Source: Lucifuga dentata
Taxonomy: Eukaryota > Chordata > Actinopteri > Ophidiiformes > Bythitidae
Assembly (NCBI GenBank): GCA_014773175.1
Contig: VXCM01001561.1
Coordinates: 1-64,000 of the forward strand
Direction: 5' to 3'
DNA: 64,000 bases
In this document: positions 22,384 to 33,042 of the stretch, one piece after another
How the letters are laid out: every line of letters starts with the position of its first letter
How positions within the stretch are numbered: the stretch's first letter is position 1
The notes under the pieces: generated by a model
Database searches by the model: none
Seen by the model: the letters and a program-made list of their open reading frames with translations, nothing else
Told to the model about the DNA's origin: nothing
Program-made: the position numbers and the translations under genes

Positions 22384-22539
22384 GAAAAGGAGCTTTGGAA
22401 GAAACTAATACATATTTTATCCGGGGCTATCTCCTGGGTGCAGACGCCGCTTTGTTCCCAGCCTCAGAGGAAGACGAGGCTGAAGAACAAGAAATCCATC
22501 TTCATGCTGGGGGAGCCCAACATCGCAACGCTGCTCTGA
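22384..22539 (+). CDS. candidate short terminal exon or gene fragment, function unknown
   Basis: This is an open frame of 51 codons with no start chosen, ending in TGA at 22537-22539. From 22462 onward codon usage is strongly GC-ended (AGG AAG ACG AGG CTG AAG AAC AAG), unlike the AT-rich surroundings. A plausible splice acceptor (TTTGTTCCCAG) ends at 22461, in phase with the frame. The C-terminal peptide is basic then hydrophobic, ending GEPNIATLL. AATAAA follows at 22560-22565. I do not recognise the family. On the opposite strand the same bases can read as MKMDFLFFSLVFL followed by a stop, which resembles a signal peptide, so the strand itself is uncertain. A chance open frame in a conserved non-coding block is equally possible. 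Confidence 0.22.
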   Translation, partial: EKELWKKLIHILSGAISWVQTPLCSQPQRKTRLKNKKSIFMLGEPNIATLL

Positions 22540-22569
22540 TTGGGTCGAAAACAAATTAGAATAAATACC

Positions 22570-23097
22570 ACCATCCGTCTGCATGGTAGATGTTGAACAA
22601 AACACTGTATGTGTTTGTGGAGAAATAGATGTTTTTGTAGGTTTTGGTGGAGAAAATCAACAATCAACAATCACTGATGGTTCTCTTTGCTAATTGTCCA
22701 AGCAAGCGCCTCTCAGGGCTTGATGACTGGATTCGTCCCTCCTTTGCTCAATCTGGGTGTCTCTCTTCCTTTCTGCCCCACTCTCCGTCTGCTCTCTCCT
22801 TCCTCCATCTCCGCAGACACTAATTAGAGTAGTGAGTCAGAGCTCCGTTGATAGACAAATGTCAGCAGAGTCTCCAGTCACTTGGTAATTGCCTAAATCA
22901 AAGCCACTGAGAGAGCAAAGATGGCGGGGAGACAAGACATCGAACGCTCCAACGGGGCAGCCATCGGCCCGTCGACACACATCTACAAGTCAAATTATCC
23001 TGGAATCACAGACAAGTGGAGGTTTTCAATGTTGACAAGCTCGATTTACCGGTGTGCATCTGCGTAGCTTTTAAAAAGCAAAACTACCTCGTTGGTT
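22570..23097. other. unique mixed-composition block
   Basis: Repeat-free. The part at 22800-23000 (CACTAATTAGAGTAGTGAGTC, AAATCAAAGCCACTG) reads like conserved non-coding sequence. No exon is supported. Confidence 0.35.
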
Positions 23098-23250
23098 TTA
23101 GCGATGGGCGATATGACTATTTTTCTTTTTGATATGATACCAAACAATACAAAGGTCAGCACCCTGATATTGAATTTAAAACTCTTTGCTATATTATTTC
23201 TCCACAAAATACATATTTGCAAAATGGGTGCAATTCATTCAGATATTTGA
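23098..23250. mobile_element. possible hAT-like remnant (GATGGGCGATATG end)
   Basis: TAGCGATGGGCGATATGAC followed by GATATGATACC resembles the termini of many fish hAT-type non-autonomous elements. No opposite end or 8-base target duplication was found, so the call is tentative. Confidence 0.3.
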
Positions 23251-24190
23251 AAATTTGCCCAATCTATGTCAAATTAATTAGGCTATAACTGTAAAAAGCT
23301 GCTCCGAAAAAATAACCAAATCAGCATGTTTACACGGATGCTGTAGTCCAATTATTTATCTTTACTCCGATTAAGGCGATAATGCGAGTAAGGCATATAC
23401 ATGGACAGAATTAACAGGATTCTACGGTTCGCCAATCATACTGTACATGACATGTTGTGTAATCGGAGTACGAGGAGAGTCACCAGCTGAGGAAACACAT
23501 GTGAAGGTGTTTTATTCCAATTATGACATTTTCAGGCCGGAATAAATCAGTTTACCATCATATCAACGAGGTCTGTTACTCTGAGTAATCTTACTGCAAT
23601 TTACACCAATTTCAATCTAATTAAGGTGTTTAAATGATGTTTGGAAAAATTTTTTTTTTTTTTTTTTTTGCCTTAATCTGAGTATAATCAAAGTTTTAAC
23701 ATGCATGTAAATGTAGTCAGTGAAAAGCTTGTCAGACAGCTCTGCCTCCAGAGTTGGGCTCTTTTCTCTCCTCTGATCGCTCCATTTAAACTCCTCCTTC
23801 TCTCTAAAGCGGCTGATTTGAGTTTAATTTGAGTGTAATGTTTTATTGAGTATTTGAGTTTAATTTTTGAGTGTGGTTGGTTTGAGTTTGGGTTTGTAGT
23901 ATTGATGCAATATCGCACAAAGTTTTGACACAAGTTAAATTTTGAGTCATCGTGAAGCAACTCTAAATGATGCTTTGCTTTATTTCTGCTGCTATTAAAA
24001 GACGGGCATTGGTTCACTCGTTCGCTCTGTTTCTTGTGTGTGTGTGTGTGTGTGTGTGTGTCTGTGTATGTGTGTGAGGCAGAAAGCGAAAGTCTAAAAG
24101 CTGAAGTAGTTCCTATTTACACAATTATGTACGAAATCCTTTCATTTCTTCACCTTTTCCCATCAGACACATTTTAAATTACATTAAAAA
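23251..24190. other. AT-rich intergenic sequence
   Basis: A poly-T run lies at about 23651-23669 and GT repeats at about 24034-24066. A TTTGAGTTTAATTTGAGTG motif is repeated at 23817-23890. No gene is seen. Confidence 0.45.
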
Positions 24191-24410
24191 TCCATCCATC
24201 TTCCATACCTGCTTATGCTAATCAGGGTTGTGGGGGGGTGGAGCCTATCCCAGCAGTTACTGGGCGAGAGGCAGGTACACCTGGACAGGTCACCAGCTAA
24301 TCACAGGGCTGACTTTCAAACTCATTCACAGCTACAGTCGATTTAGAGTTTCCAAGTCACCTAATCTGCATGTTTTTGGAGGTGGGAGGAAACCGCAGAC
24401 ATGAAAATTA
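24191..24410 (+). mobile_element. teleost dispersed repeat (CCATCCATC...TGGAGCCTATCCCAGC type), truncated
   Basis: The series CCATCCATCTTCCATACC, GGAGCCTATCCCAGCAG, ACCTGGACAGGTCACCAG and GCATGTTTTTGGAGGTGGG is a familiar order in fish genomes. I cannot assign its class with confidence from this copy. It stops abruptly at the TA flanking the next element. Confidence 0.55.
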
Positions 24411-24413
24411 CTA

Positions 24414-25284
24414 CAGTATATACTCAAGTATATGCCGTTTTTTTTTTTTTTACCATATTTCACAACACAAATCGGGGGTCGGCTTATACACAAGTAATTC
24501 AAATCAGACCCCAGAGAAGAAAATTTCCAGAGGTGGAAATACTACCCATTACCACTACCCATGGAAAATAGTTTAAATCATACCTTAGAATGATGTATTT
24601 CATGACTAAACATCTTATTCAGCACATTTTGCGGTGGCCAGTAAGCTGTGATCCGTCAGTTACGGTAATCAGCTGCTGAAATAAATATCATGTTTACCGG
24701 TACGTGGATTATTTTCAGAAAATCAGAGGAATACTATGACAATACCCAGAAAAACAGGTAATTTGCTAAACAAACAAACTGATTGAACAACATCAGGGGG
24801 TCGGCTGAAGAAATTCCAAAACTCCGTATGGAGGAATGTCCAGCACATAGACAGGCCCGCATCGACTCAGGTACAGGATAATTACTGAAAACACGTAATG
24901 GGTGAGATTCTTAAAAAAATAAAAAAAAAAACCTCACCATAATTACACAGCTAAATAAGCGCCAGGATAATTATAGCTCATTTGTAAAGCTTTCCTTACC
25001 TTCATCAATGCGATTCAGACGAGGAAGAGGAGTCCAGAAAACTTAATGTTAGCTAATGTCACTTATGGTAATCAGCTGTTTACCGGTACCCGTACATGGA
25101 TTATTTTCAAAAAATCACAGGAATTCTACGACAATTCTCAGAAAAAACAGGTAATTTGCTAAACAAATAAATTGATGGAACAACATCAGGAGGTCGGCTT
25201 ATATGTAGGTTTCTTTAAAAATCTAAATTTGCAGGTCAAAATCAGGGGGTCAGCCTACACGAGATTGGCTTATAGTCGATATGG
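24414..25284 (+). mobile_element. pogo/Tc1-mariner-like element with TATATACTC ends, copy 2 (composite)
   Basis: The left end CAGTATATACTCAAGTATATG is preceded by TA. The interior repeats that of 2994-3583 (CCCATTACCACTACCCATGG, TTTACCGGTACG, GGTAATTTGCTAAACAAA). Past 24808 comes unrelated sequence. Then, from about 25008, a second partial copy starts at the acidic-codon segment GACGAGGAAGAGGAGTCC and runs to a decayed right end near 25284. The element is therefore a tandem or nested composite. No intact transposase is present. Confidence 0.6.
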
Positions 25285-25286
25285 TA

Positions 25287-26059
25287 CTTAAAGAACATTG
25301 ATTTTCAAAATGAAAGCAGGATCAGACATATCAATACTTCAGCATCAAACTGTCATCTATAGCTGGTTTAATCCTCTGAGCTAAAAATGTCAGATGTTCC
25401 CTCAGAATTAAGTCTGCAACTGCAGGCAACACTTTCCACTTTCTTTAAAGCAGATTATTTAAGCATGAGAGGAAAAATCTAAAACTTTATCATGACACGT
25501 TATCTTATGTTATTTCACACAGAAAACGAGCAAGCTGCTGGTCATTATTTTGTAACACATCATGAAATTCGAGAGTGTCTAACGTCAAGTAGTTAGGACT
25601 TTATTTTTAACAAATGGGTAGCAAGCTTCAGGCTACTTGTTTAGCAGTCCACATATGACACCTCCATTAGAGGAACACTCCAACAGCTCTGCGGTAAATT
25701 CTCATGTCTCCTAATTATAAAGGTTTGACTCTGGTCTTAGTTAGAAGCAGAAGACACTTCTTTCTAAATAACATCTCAAATATATTCATCTCATTTACAA
25801 AAAAAAAAAAAAAAAAAAAAAANCGGCTTTTTTTTTTTGTATTTTTCTCTCACTCTTCCCTCTTTGTAAGGTTTGGTGACTTTATGCAACTTACACACAT
25901 AAGCGTCACTCCAGCAGCGCAGGAAGTTACACCAATTATATCAGCTAATCAAAACAATTAGGAGTTAGAGGGGATCTGAATTTTCCACGTCAAGCAGCGA
26001 GTCAGGTTATTAAAACAATTGCCTAATGAGTGTCAGCTTATCTAACATCCAGTATGGTG
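25287..26059. other. intergenic sequence with homopolymer gap at 25823
   Basis: A poly-A run (about 25798-25822) meets an N then a short T run. The rest is unique, without a supported gene. Confidence 0.45.
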
Positions 26060-26067
26060 TCTGTGTG

Positions 26068-26102
<35 letters not shown>

Positions 26103-26103
26103 C
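26060..26103. repeat. (GT)n microsatellite
   Basis: A GT tract with one GC interruption. Confidence 0.9.
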
Positions 26104-26318
26104 TGAGTGAATGTTTGTGAACAACTTTGACTTCTACCTTCGTAACAGCAGGAGTTTTGTTTCGCTTGTGTTGATGTTTATCAAAATCATGTGGTCCCAA
26201 AAGGAGTGTGTGTTTGTGTGTGTGTTCATATAAAGCATATCTCCAAACCCAAAAGTCTTTACAGCAGAAGAAAGTTGCATTATATCGTGCTGTTTTACTT
26301 TATCTACACCTATTCCCT

Positions 26319-26321
<3 letters not shown>

Positions 26322-26355
<34 letters not shown>

Positions 26356-26356
26356 N

Positions 26357-26390
<34 letters not shown>
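26322..26390. repeat. compound (CT)n-N-(CA)n microsatellite
   Basis: A CT tract, one N (26356) and a CA tract. Genuine compound repeats are common, but the N leaves the junction unproven. Confidence 0.85.
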
Positions 26391-26393
<3 letters not shown>

Positions 26394-27576
26394 TGGCTCA
26401 TCTGGCTCCGTGTTACCTGTGATGATAAACGGCTTCAGATTTTAAGATTCCCATTTCTAATTTTCTGAGTGGAGAGGAAGGACGGTGGCAATTGATCAAA
26501 TTGGGCAGCAAGTTAAGCCAGACCCNCCCCATCTTCCTTTCTCTCCTTTTCTCCCCATCTCTTTCCCTTCCTTTCCTGCCCATAGACCATCTTTAAATAT
26601 TAAACTAGATTTATGAATGGTCACCCTTACCCCATCTATTAATATCACCAAAATTGACAAGAAATGATGCATTTCCATTGGGTAAGAAAGAGGAATTAAA
26701 AATTTGGTTTGTCCAAGAAGCCACAGTTGATGGATATGAATTCCTGCCTTTACCTAATTTACTGTCTTTAGACTTTTTCTTGGTCGACTCATTTGGAAAA
26801 AAAGTCGCTAATATTCTCAAAAACACAAATGAAGTACTCAAACTGTTTTTGTGTTTTTTTACTTTCTCAAACATTCATTCTCGGACATTTGCTTGCTTCT
26901 CCTAAATTTAAACAGGAAAATGAACAGCAAACTAGAACTCAAACTGCATCCTTAATATTTTTGTGATGGCTTCGGGCATCCCGGGGAGGTTTCCATTTCT
27001 TTCCTCTTTCATCTGCGGCGAGGCATATTGATTTGTACCTACTCGAGTTGCTCAGATTATAAATTCATACACGACTTCTCAGCATGCAGTCATTTGTCGA
27101 GCTCGCATCTCACTCACGCAAAGCTCTGAGGACAGCAAAACGCTTTGGTCTCCCCGGGGTGGGGATGGAGAACGAGAGAGAAAGGAAACCAGAGGGGGAT
27201 GTGTCGCACCGTAGCGACTGAGGCGACTTTGTCTCAGGAGAGGAGCTCCTTCGATCTGATTATTTGGGAAGGACAAAGTGCTTTTGTTGATGAAGAGTCG
27301 CAGTGATATCTGGGAGTTGGGAAATCGATGGGACGCACATGGCTCTGGCGCATTGATCCCAACCCCGGCATTGACAATCCATGGCCTGGTTAGCTATGCG
27401 AGAGAATGAGGCAAAATGAGCTACTTGTGAAAGTCTCTCTCTCTCTCTCTCTTTCCAGGCTGTTGTAGATGCCGTGTTGTTATTTGTATCATTTGTATTG
27501 ACAAGCTTGGCTCTGGAATGATTAATAATCACCCGTTCCAAAGTTTGAACTCCGTGTGTATTCCTCTGTATGTATG
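26391..27576. other. unique sequence, candidate conserved non-coding block at 26960-27420
   Basis: An N in a C run lies at 26526. Open frames at 26611-26905 on both strands overlap and lack domains. From 26960 to 27420 the composition is balanced and repeat-free, with no splice-bounded exon. A short CT tract lies at 27437-27452. Confidence 0.35.
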
Positions 27577-27620
27577 TGTGTGTGTGTGTGTATGTGTGCA
27601 TATGTGTGTGTGTGTGTATT
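27577..27620. repeat. interrupted (GT)n microsatellite
   Basis: GT units with ATGTGTGCAT interruptions. Confidence 0.9.
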
Positions 27621-27752
27621 ACAGGTAGGAAGTTTTATGATAATATGCATGCTAGGCACTTTCACTTTCTTCTCTCATTCTCTGAAAGTGTGTGTGAAAC
27701 TTAAAAGTAACAATGCATATATTGTAGCTGATTTTAATCCGGGGTGGGGGGA

Positions 27753-27891
27753 NNNNNNNNNNNNNNNNNNNNNNNNNNNNNNNNNNNNNNNNNNNNNNNN
27801 NNNNNNNNNNNNNNNNNNNNNNNNNNNNNNNNNNNNNNNNNNNNNNNNNNNNNNNNNNNNNNNNNNNNNNNNNNNNNNNNNNNNNNNNNNN
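27753..27891. other. assembly gap of 139 N
   Basis: Sequence is unknown here. It is flanked on the left by a G-rich run and on the right by a GA microsatellite, so a simple repeat probably caused the break. Any frame read through it is meaningless. Confidence 1.

Positions 27892-27894
<3 letters not shown>

Positions 27895-27936
<42 letters not shown>
27895..27936. repeat. (GA)n microsatellite
   Basis: A perfect GA tract immediately right of the gap. Confidence 0.95.
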
Positions 27937-27940
<4 letters not shown>

Positions 27941-29062
27941 TCAAATCACTCAAATGAGGGCCTCTCATTATTGGGCCCGGGTGTTGTTTGTCCAGGCAGC
28001 CTTTTCCTGGCACCTTGTTAGAGATGTCCGCGGCTGGTAATTGGATCCGTCTTGCCGTTAGAGTGGAGCCTCAGCTGACAGACGCTCAGACCGGAGAGAC
28101 GCTTAAATGACAAATGTTCTCTCTCCTTCTAAAACCTGAGTGTAAAGCTTTGACGTCTCGTTATCATCTCTCAAACGAGGTTTGAGGGCTCTGGCAATCA
28201 AGCGGGCTGCTTAAGTCTACCAGCCTATGGTGCTGNGGGGGGGGGGGGGATGACTGACGCCTACGGAAACCTTTAAGTGAAAGAGGAAAGGGCTTTTTTT
28301 TGGTGTGTGGTAAAGTAATAAGACATTTATTTTTCTTTTTAATCAAGCAGCCTGTTTACCTGAGTGCCAGGCAAGCAGGTACGACTCAAAGTTAAACATT
28401 TACAACCATAACTCTGCACTTTAAGTGTAATGTGTTGCTGTATAAGCACCAGGAGAAGACCATTAGATGCCCACAAGACTCTACCTACTTCTACTGTACT
28501 CCTGTTTATCTTTGGGTAGTTTGCATGTATGCAAATTACAGGTAGAGGGCAACTGATGAAACCCACCACGTCAATGCTGTGCATACGGCGAGCTTACAGT
28601 ATGTTTGAGAAAGCTGTACGACGGAAAGAGCGGTTATGTTTTCATTTTCTTTTTACTGCTATCACAATGTACTTAATGATAAAACTTCAACATCTTCCTG
28701 TGTGATCGGCTTCTGCTCGTGTTTAAGTTTTCTAAAATCTTTTCGTTACTCTGATTTCAGGATTTCTCCATTGTGGCGAGTTTCACTGAGCATGTTTCTC
28801 ATTCGTCATCCAGTTCGTGGATTAACACCGTTTTCTGTTGCCTAGTAGATTTAGAAACAGATTACAGTATGTGCGTCTGTCCACTTGAAACTTTCTGGTC
28901 TACTTTAACGGTGATACACATGATAAACCAGGAAGTAAATGTGGAGAACACACACACAAAAAAAAAAGTTGTACTGAGAGCTTTAATACTTACGTACAGT
29001 ACTCACCTGAAACTGTAAAATAAGAATTTACAGAAAGTATTTGAAAGCAGCAACAATTCTCA
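27937..29062. other. unique intergenic sequence
   Basis: An N precedes a G run at 28236. Balanced composition lies at 27940-28110. No coding frame with a domain is visible. Confidence 0.45.
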
Positions 29063-29064
29063 TA

Positions 29065-29618
29065 CCGTAAATGCTCTATTAGCGGGCAGGGCCTTGATTT
29101 ACCTCAACTGTGGAGAGAACCCGGCCAATATAGGAGACAGGCTTTTATTAGAGACAGGCCTTTATTTCTAATTTTGCCGATGGACAAACCCATAACTGCA
29201 TAAAAACACACCGCCACAAGGAGAAGATGTCAGTGTGAACACGCCTCCAGGAAGCTTCAGAAAGGTTCATTTTCGTTCTACTTTTCCCGGTTGTTTCACG
29301 TTGAGCCGGTCATGCCTTCTGGCTGGAGGGACGACAACTGGAGAGATTTTTAAGCGGTTTGGTATCAAACATGGCTGCTGTCATCTGGTGACAGCAGCAG
29401 ATTACACTCAGAATTTCCTGGCCAGTAAAAGACAAACACCAAACCACCTTTATATGAGAATGGCTTTTATTTCCTCCTGCTGACTCCGCCCCCTGGCTAT
29501 TATTAGATACCAGCTATTATTTGAATACNCTTTTATTTCCTCCTGCTGACTCCGCCCCCTGGCTATTATTAGATACCAGCTATTATTTGAATACCCGCTT
29601 ATAACAGAGAATTTACGG
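29065..29618 (+). mobile_element. CCGTAAAT-ended Tc1/mariner-like (pogo-type) non-autonomous element
   Basis: The left end CCGTAAATGCTCTATTAGCG and the right end CGCTTATAACAGAGAATTTACGG are inverted relative to each other, and each is flanked by TA (29063-29064, 29619-29620). The interior is non-coding. A 65-base duplication around the N at 29529 (29464-29528, 29530-29594) is probably artefactual, giving a true length near 488 bases. A degraded relative is at 20128-20245. Confidence 0.7.
29464..29594. repeat. assembly duplication around N (29529)
   Basis: Identical 65-base units on either side of one N. Confidence 0.85.
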
Positions 29619-29620
29619 TA

Positions 29621-30234
29621 TTTATAATGTGTCAGAATCCATCCTGAGTGACATTTCCAGATACGATTATCTTGGCTGTAAGTGTAGACATGTTGTGTAC
29701 ATTCCCACTCCAAGAGATTCAGCTTGAACCAGAACACATCCAAATCATTCCAAATGGGCTTACCGTGATGTTCGTGAGAGGCTTTGAGAGACAGGTCCGA
29801 GAAGCAGCAGGTGTCCAACAGGTCCTCTTCCTGTTGTTCTTAAATTGTTATTGTCTCCCACAGCCAGTTGTGGTTTGGATTAGTAGAACTGACAGGCTTG
29901 TTTACATCCACGGTAATTGAATCAGGTGCTGGAAGCCATGAGTCATGGTTCCATCTGCACCATGTCATCAAAACAAGGGACTGAGATGCCTATGGTGCAG
30001 AGAGAGAGAGAAAGACAGAGAGACGGGGGGAGGAGGGGTTACATAAGAACAACGAGCTCATCACCTGGTATAAATTAAACTAGCACAAGACAAACAAACA
30101 CGCCAGCTGCACCTGTTTTACCTCCACTAAACCAGCATCAAGCTGAGTGCAAACAGAGACAGTACCAGGTTACAGGTTCGATTCCCGTAGAGAGATTGAT
30201 CACTAGAATGATGATTGGTTATTCACAATTACAA
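29621..30234. other. unique intergenic sequence with (GA)n
   Basis: A GA-rich tract lies at about 30000-30025. No gene is recognised. Confidence 0.45.
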
Positions 30235-30274
30235 TCTAACTATAAAGACAGAAACCTCTGCACCAATATCTCTA

Positions 30275-30805
30275 GAACCTGATGCAACAGCCCAAGATAA
30301 CCCCCCCCCCCCCCCNGGCCCAGATTATCCCTGGGGTTAAAGTGGACTAGCCTGTTTTATACGTCGGGTATATTCTGGGCTAGTCCAGTTTATATCCCGG
30401 GTGTTATTTAGGCTAGGCTATTTCATACCCTCCATGGCTAGATTATACCCCCACACTCAGACACACAATAATCAAGGATATATAAGTTTTTGGTTTTATT
30501 TCACAGACTTTCACAACCTAACCCTAATCCTGATGACACCTTATAATTTATCAAAAAAGTCTATGTTGCAGTGACATGCTATTTTTTAAATCACGATGGA
30601 AAGAAACTCTGGACATTGAAATACAGACTAATTTATGAAGAACACAAGGGGCTATAATCCGGACTAGTGGGGTATAGTCTGGTCTAGGTCAAAATATACC
30701 CTGGGTATAAACCAACCTGGGCTATTTTAAACCCCGGGGTATATTTTGGCCTAGACCAGACTATACCCAGGTATAGTTTGGCGGGGGCTTAATCTAGCCT
30801 GCTAC
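30275..30805. mobile_element. hairpin-rich insert of unknown class
   Basis: This segment is absent from the two other Helitron-like copies, so it inserted into this one. Its ends are loosely inverted (AGCCCAAGATAACCCCC against GGGGGCTTAATCTAGCCTGCT). Both halves are packed with GGGTATA/TATACCC and GGTCTAGG/GGACTAG motifs. The strongest hairpin pairs 30671-30700 with 30738-30767 over 30 bases with one mismatch. A weaker one lies at about 30343-30385. The centre (30440-30650) is ordinary AT-rich sequence. No protein is encoded. A C run with an N (30301-30316) lies near the left end. Confidence 0.45.
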
Positions 30806-30976
30806 ACTGGTACTGTATGAAGTTGATATTCGGCAGGTTTATTGCTCAGAACCCAAGGAGGTGCAGTGTCGCATGCAAAGTTGTTTGGATGAGCGGTTCT
30901 CGAATTGAGCTGTGCCACTAAAAAGTAATCCATGTGGCAGGATACGCTCCACACGTGGCAGCATACACTCTGCTCA

Positions 30977-31103
30977 ACCCGACCCCATACAGCAAACAAA
31001 GCTAGCTCACAAGGATGTGCAGAACTAAATTATGGCAGANACCCGACCCCATACAGCAAACAAAGCTAGCTCACAAGGATGTGCAGAACTAAATTATGGC
31101 AGA
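30977..31103. repeat. assembly duplication around N (31040)
   Basis: Identical 63-base units on either side of one N. Confidence 0.85.
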
Positions 31104-31167
31104 CTGTGGCACACACCACAAAGTCCAGCCGGTTCCAAACAGGCACATTTTGAACGGACAATGCTAG

Positions 31168-32632
31168 TGAAACAAAAGATAGGATAATGAGGTAACAGCA
31201 GAGATGGAAAAAGTATTGAAATCCTTTTCTTAAAAGTGCATTAATCAATTTTTAGCCACTAAGCCTGAGAAATAGTGATATCACAGTTAAAGTTTTAGAT
31301 GGTACCATTACAGTGAGAAAAATAATCATTTCACAATTATTTAATAGGTAATGAACAGAAAAATGCTGTCAGCATTAACACTTTTTTGGTCCAGAAAATA
31401 AAATAAAATGTCTGATTACAAAACTTCACTGTTACTGTCTTTAGAAACCAAAATAATGGAGCAACTGATTTTTCCAAATACATACAAAATAAACAAATAA
31501 AACTGGGAATTTGTCTTTACATAAAATAGTCAGTGAATCCTATTTTGTTAAAGATGGGGTGACATGTTTACAGCAGCAGCAAAAGGACAACGGGAAACTA
31601 AAACAAATCACCAATTATAGTAACCATGTAAACATGCTGTGATCCTTAAACCTGCTGCTAACTCTAGCTAGCGGAGTGTTTTACATTGATTTGGGCACAG
31701 GGCTGGATGGTATCTCTGAAGTAAGATGTGCGACTTTTCGTCTGCATGCTTTGCAAACTGGAAATCCCTCTTCTAAACTACTTACTGCTCATTTTTAAGA
31801 TATCCAGCATGCTCCTACACGGCCAATTTAATGTGCTTGTTTTCAGTGGATATAAGGCTTGGATGCTGAATCCCTGCTATGCTAAACTGAAAGTAGTTTG
31901 TAGACACAGCTAGTTAACACACACACACATGAGCAGCCACACACACACAGAGAAACAACAGTTTCAGGGAAATATTAAAAGTTGTTGCTGCAAGTACTGA
32001 CAAAAGACTCAATTTACCTTTTTTCAAGGTAAGACTTTATTCTTACCGATTCTCAACTGTGGTTTCTAATTTCTTATGGTTAGAAACTGTGACGATTTAA
32101 AAGTGCAATTAAGGTTAAACTGGTTAATCTCAACATCCCTAAAACAATCTGCACATCCTGATATGTATCACGAAAATTGAGAAACTTTTTACTTATTTAT
32201 TTACATAATTAGTCACACACTCCTTCCTTCCTGTGCACTTTCAGAATTTGCATTCATGCTTCATCATGATGAGAAGTCATCAAGGCAACTACATGAAACC
32301 CTAAAAGTGCCTTGACGAGCTGCAACAGACTCAACATATAATCACACACACATACACACGTAAACACGTATACACACACACGTGTAAACATGTATACACA
32401 CACGTGACATATCATTCAACTTCATATTTATTCAAAGGGGTTCAACAGAGAAGGAGGGAGGAAGGAAGCAAAGACAAAGAGGCATGGTTTACACAAAGGG
32501 GCGATACACACATGCCCTCCTTCATCACACACACACACACACACACAAACTTCCTCCTTCCTGTGGGACGTGGAAGTGAATACAGGCCTCACAGGTGCAG
32601 ATTATTAAAAAAGTGGGTTTGAGTGTGTGTGC
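31168..32632. other. AT-rich intergenic sequence
   Basis: CA-rich patches lie at 31918-31950, 32342-32402 and 32526-32548. No gene is recognised. Confidence 0.45.
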
Positions 32633-32705
32633 ATAGATACGTGCATGATCACATGCACGTATCTATATGTATCAGATGTATATAAGCTGATGTGCTTATA
32701 TACAT
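32633..32705. repeat. two adjacent perfect inverted repeats (cruciform-capable)
   Basis: Hairpin 1 pairs 32633-32647 (ATAGATACGTGCATG) with 32652-32666 over 15 bases with no mismatch and a 4-base loop. Hairpin 2 pairs 32676-32687 (ATGTATATAAGC) with 32694-32705 over 12 bases with no mismatch and a 6-base loop. They are 9 bases apart. No T run follows either, and a transcript is not evident. Confidence 0.8.
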
Positions 32706-33042
32706 GTGACAACTTCATACATGTGCACTGTGTGCTGTAATACGTACATATGAGCTGATTACAAGGCAAAATGTGAATGTTTTTTTCCCAAACAGAACAT
32801 ACATATCTATCCATTTGTAGCCCGTTCTCTATTTTAATTCCCCTTCGGTCATTCATTCCAACTTCTTCCATCTCTCTCTGTGTTTTCCTCTCATGGACCA
32901 AAAGTAATTCTTGCGTTTCGCTCCTTGTTGTCGCTATTATCTGCTTTACTGAGCACAGTGTCCACCGTGCACAACTCACGGCCATTTCCATAAAGCACGG
33001 GGGAGCGGCAGTATTAGAGGAGCAGCAAATGACTCATGACTT

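Larger units (their letters stand above)
30235..31167 (+). mobile_element. Helitron-like non-autonomous element, copy 1, interrupted by an insert
   Basis: It begins TCTAACTATAAAGACAG directly after A and ends CTAG directly before T, the A|TC...CTRR|T pattern of Helitrons. Core motifs (TGTATGAAGTTGATATTCGG, GATGAGCGGTTCTC, TACAGCAAACAAAGCTAG, ACAGGCACATTTTGAACG) are shared in order with 57812-58223 and 52313-52833. About 530 bases of unrelated, hairpin-rich sequence split it after TCTAGAACC. The duplication around the N at 31040 (30977-31039, 31041-31103) is an assembly artefact. No Rep or helicase frame is present. A clear 3' hairpin was not found, so Helitron is a likely but unproven class. 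Confidence 0.5.

Noticed and set aside
27556..27957. Open frames of 98-133 codons
   Set aside because: They run through 139 N characters and a GA microsatellite; the apparent length is an artefact of the gap.
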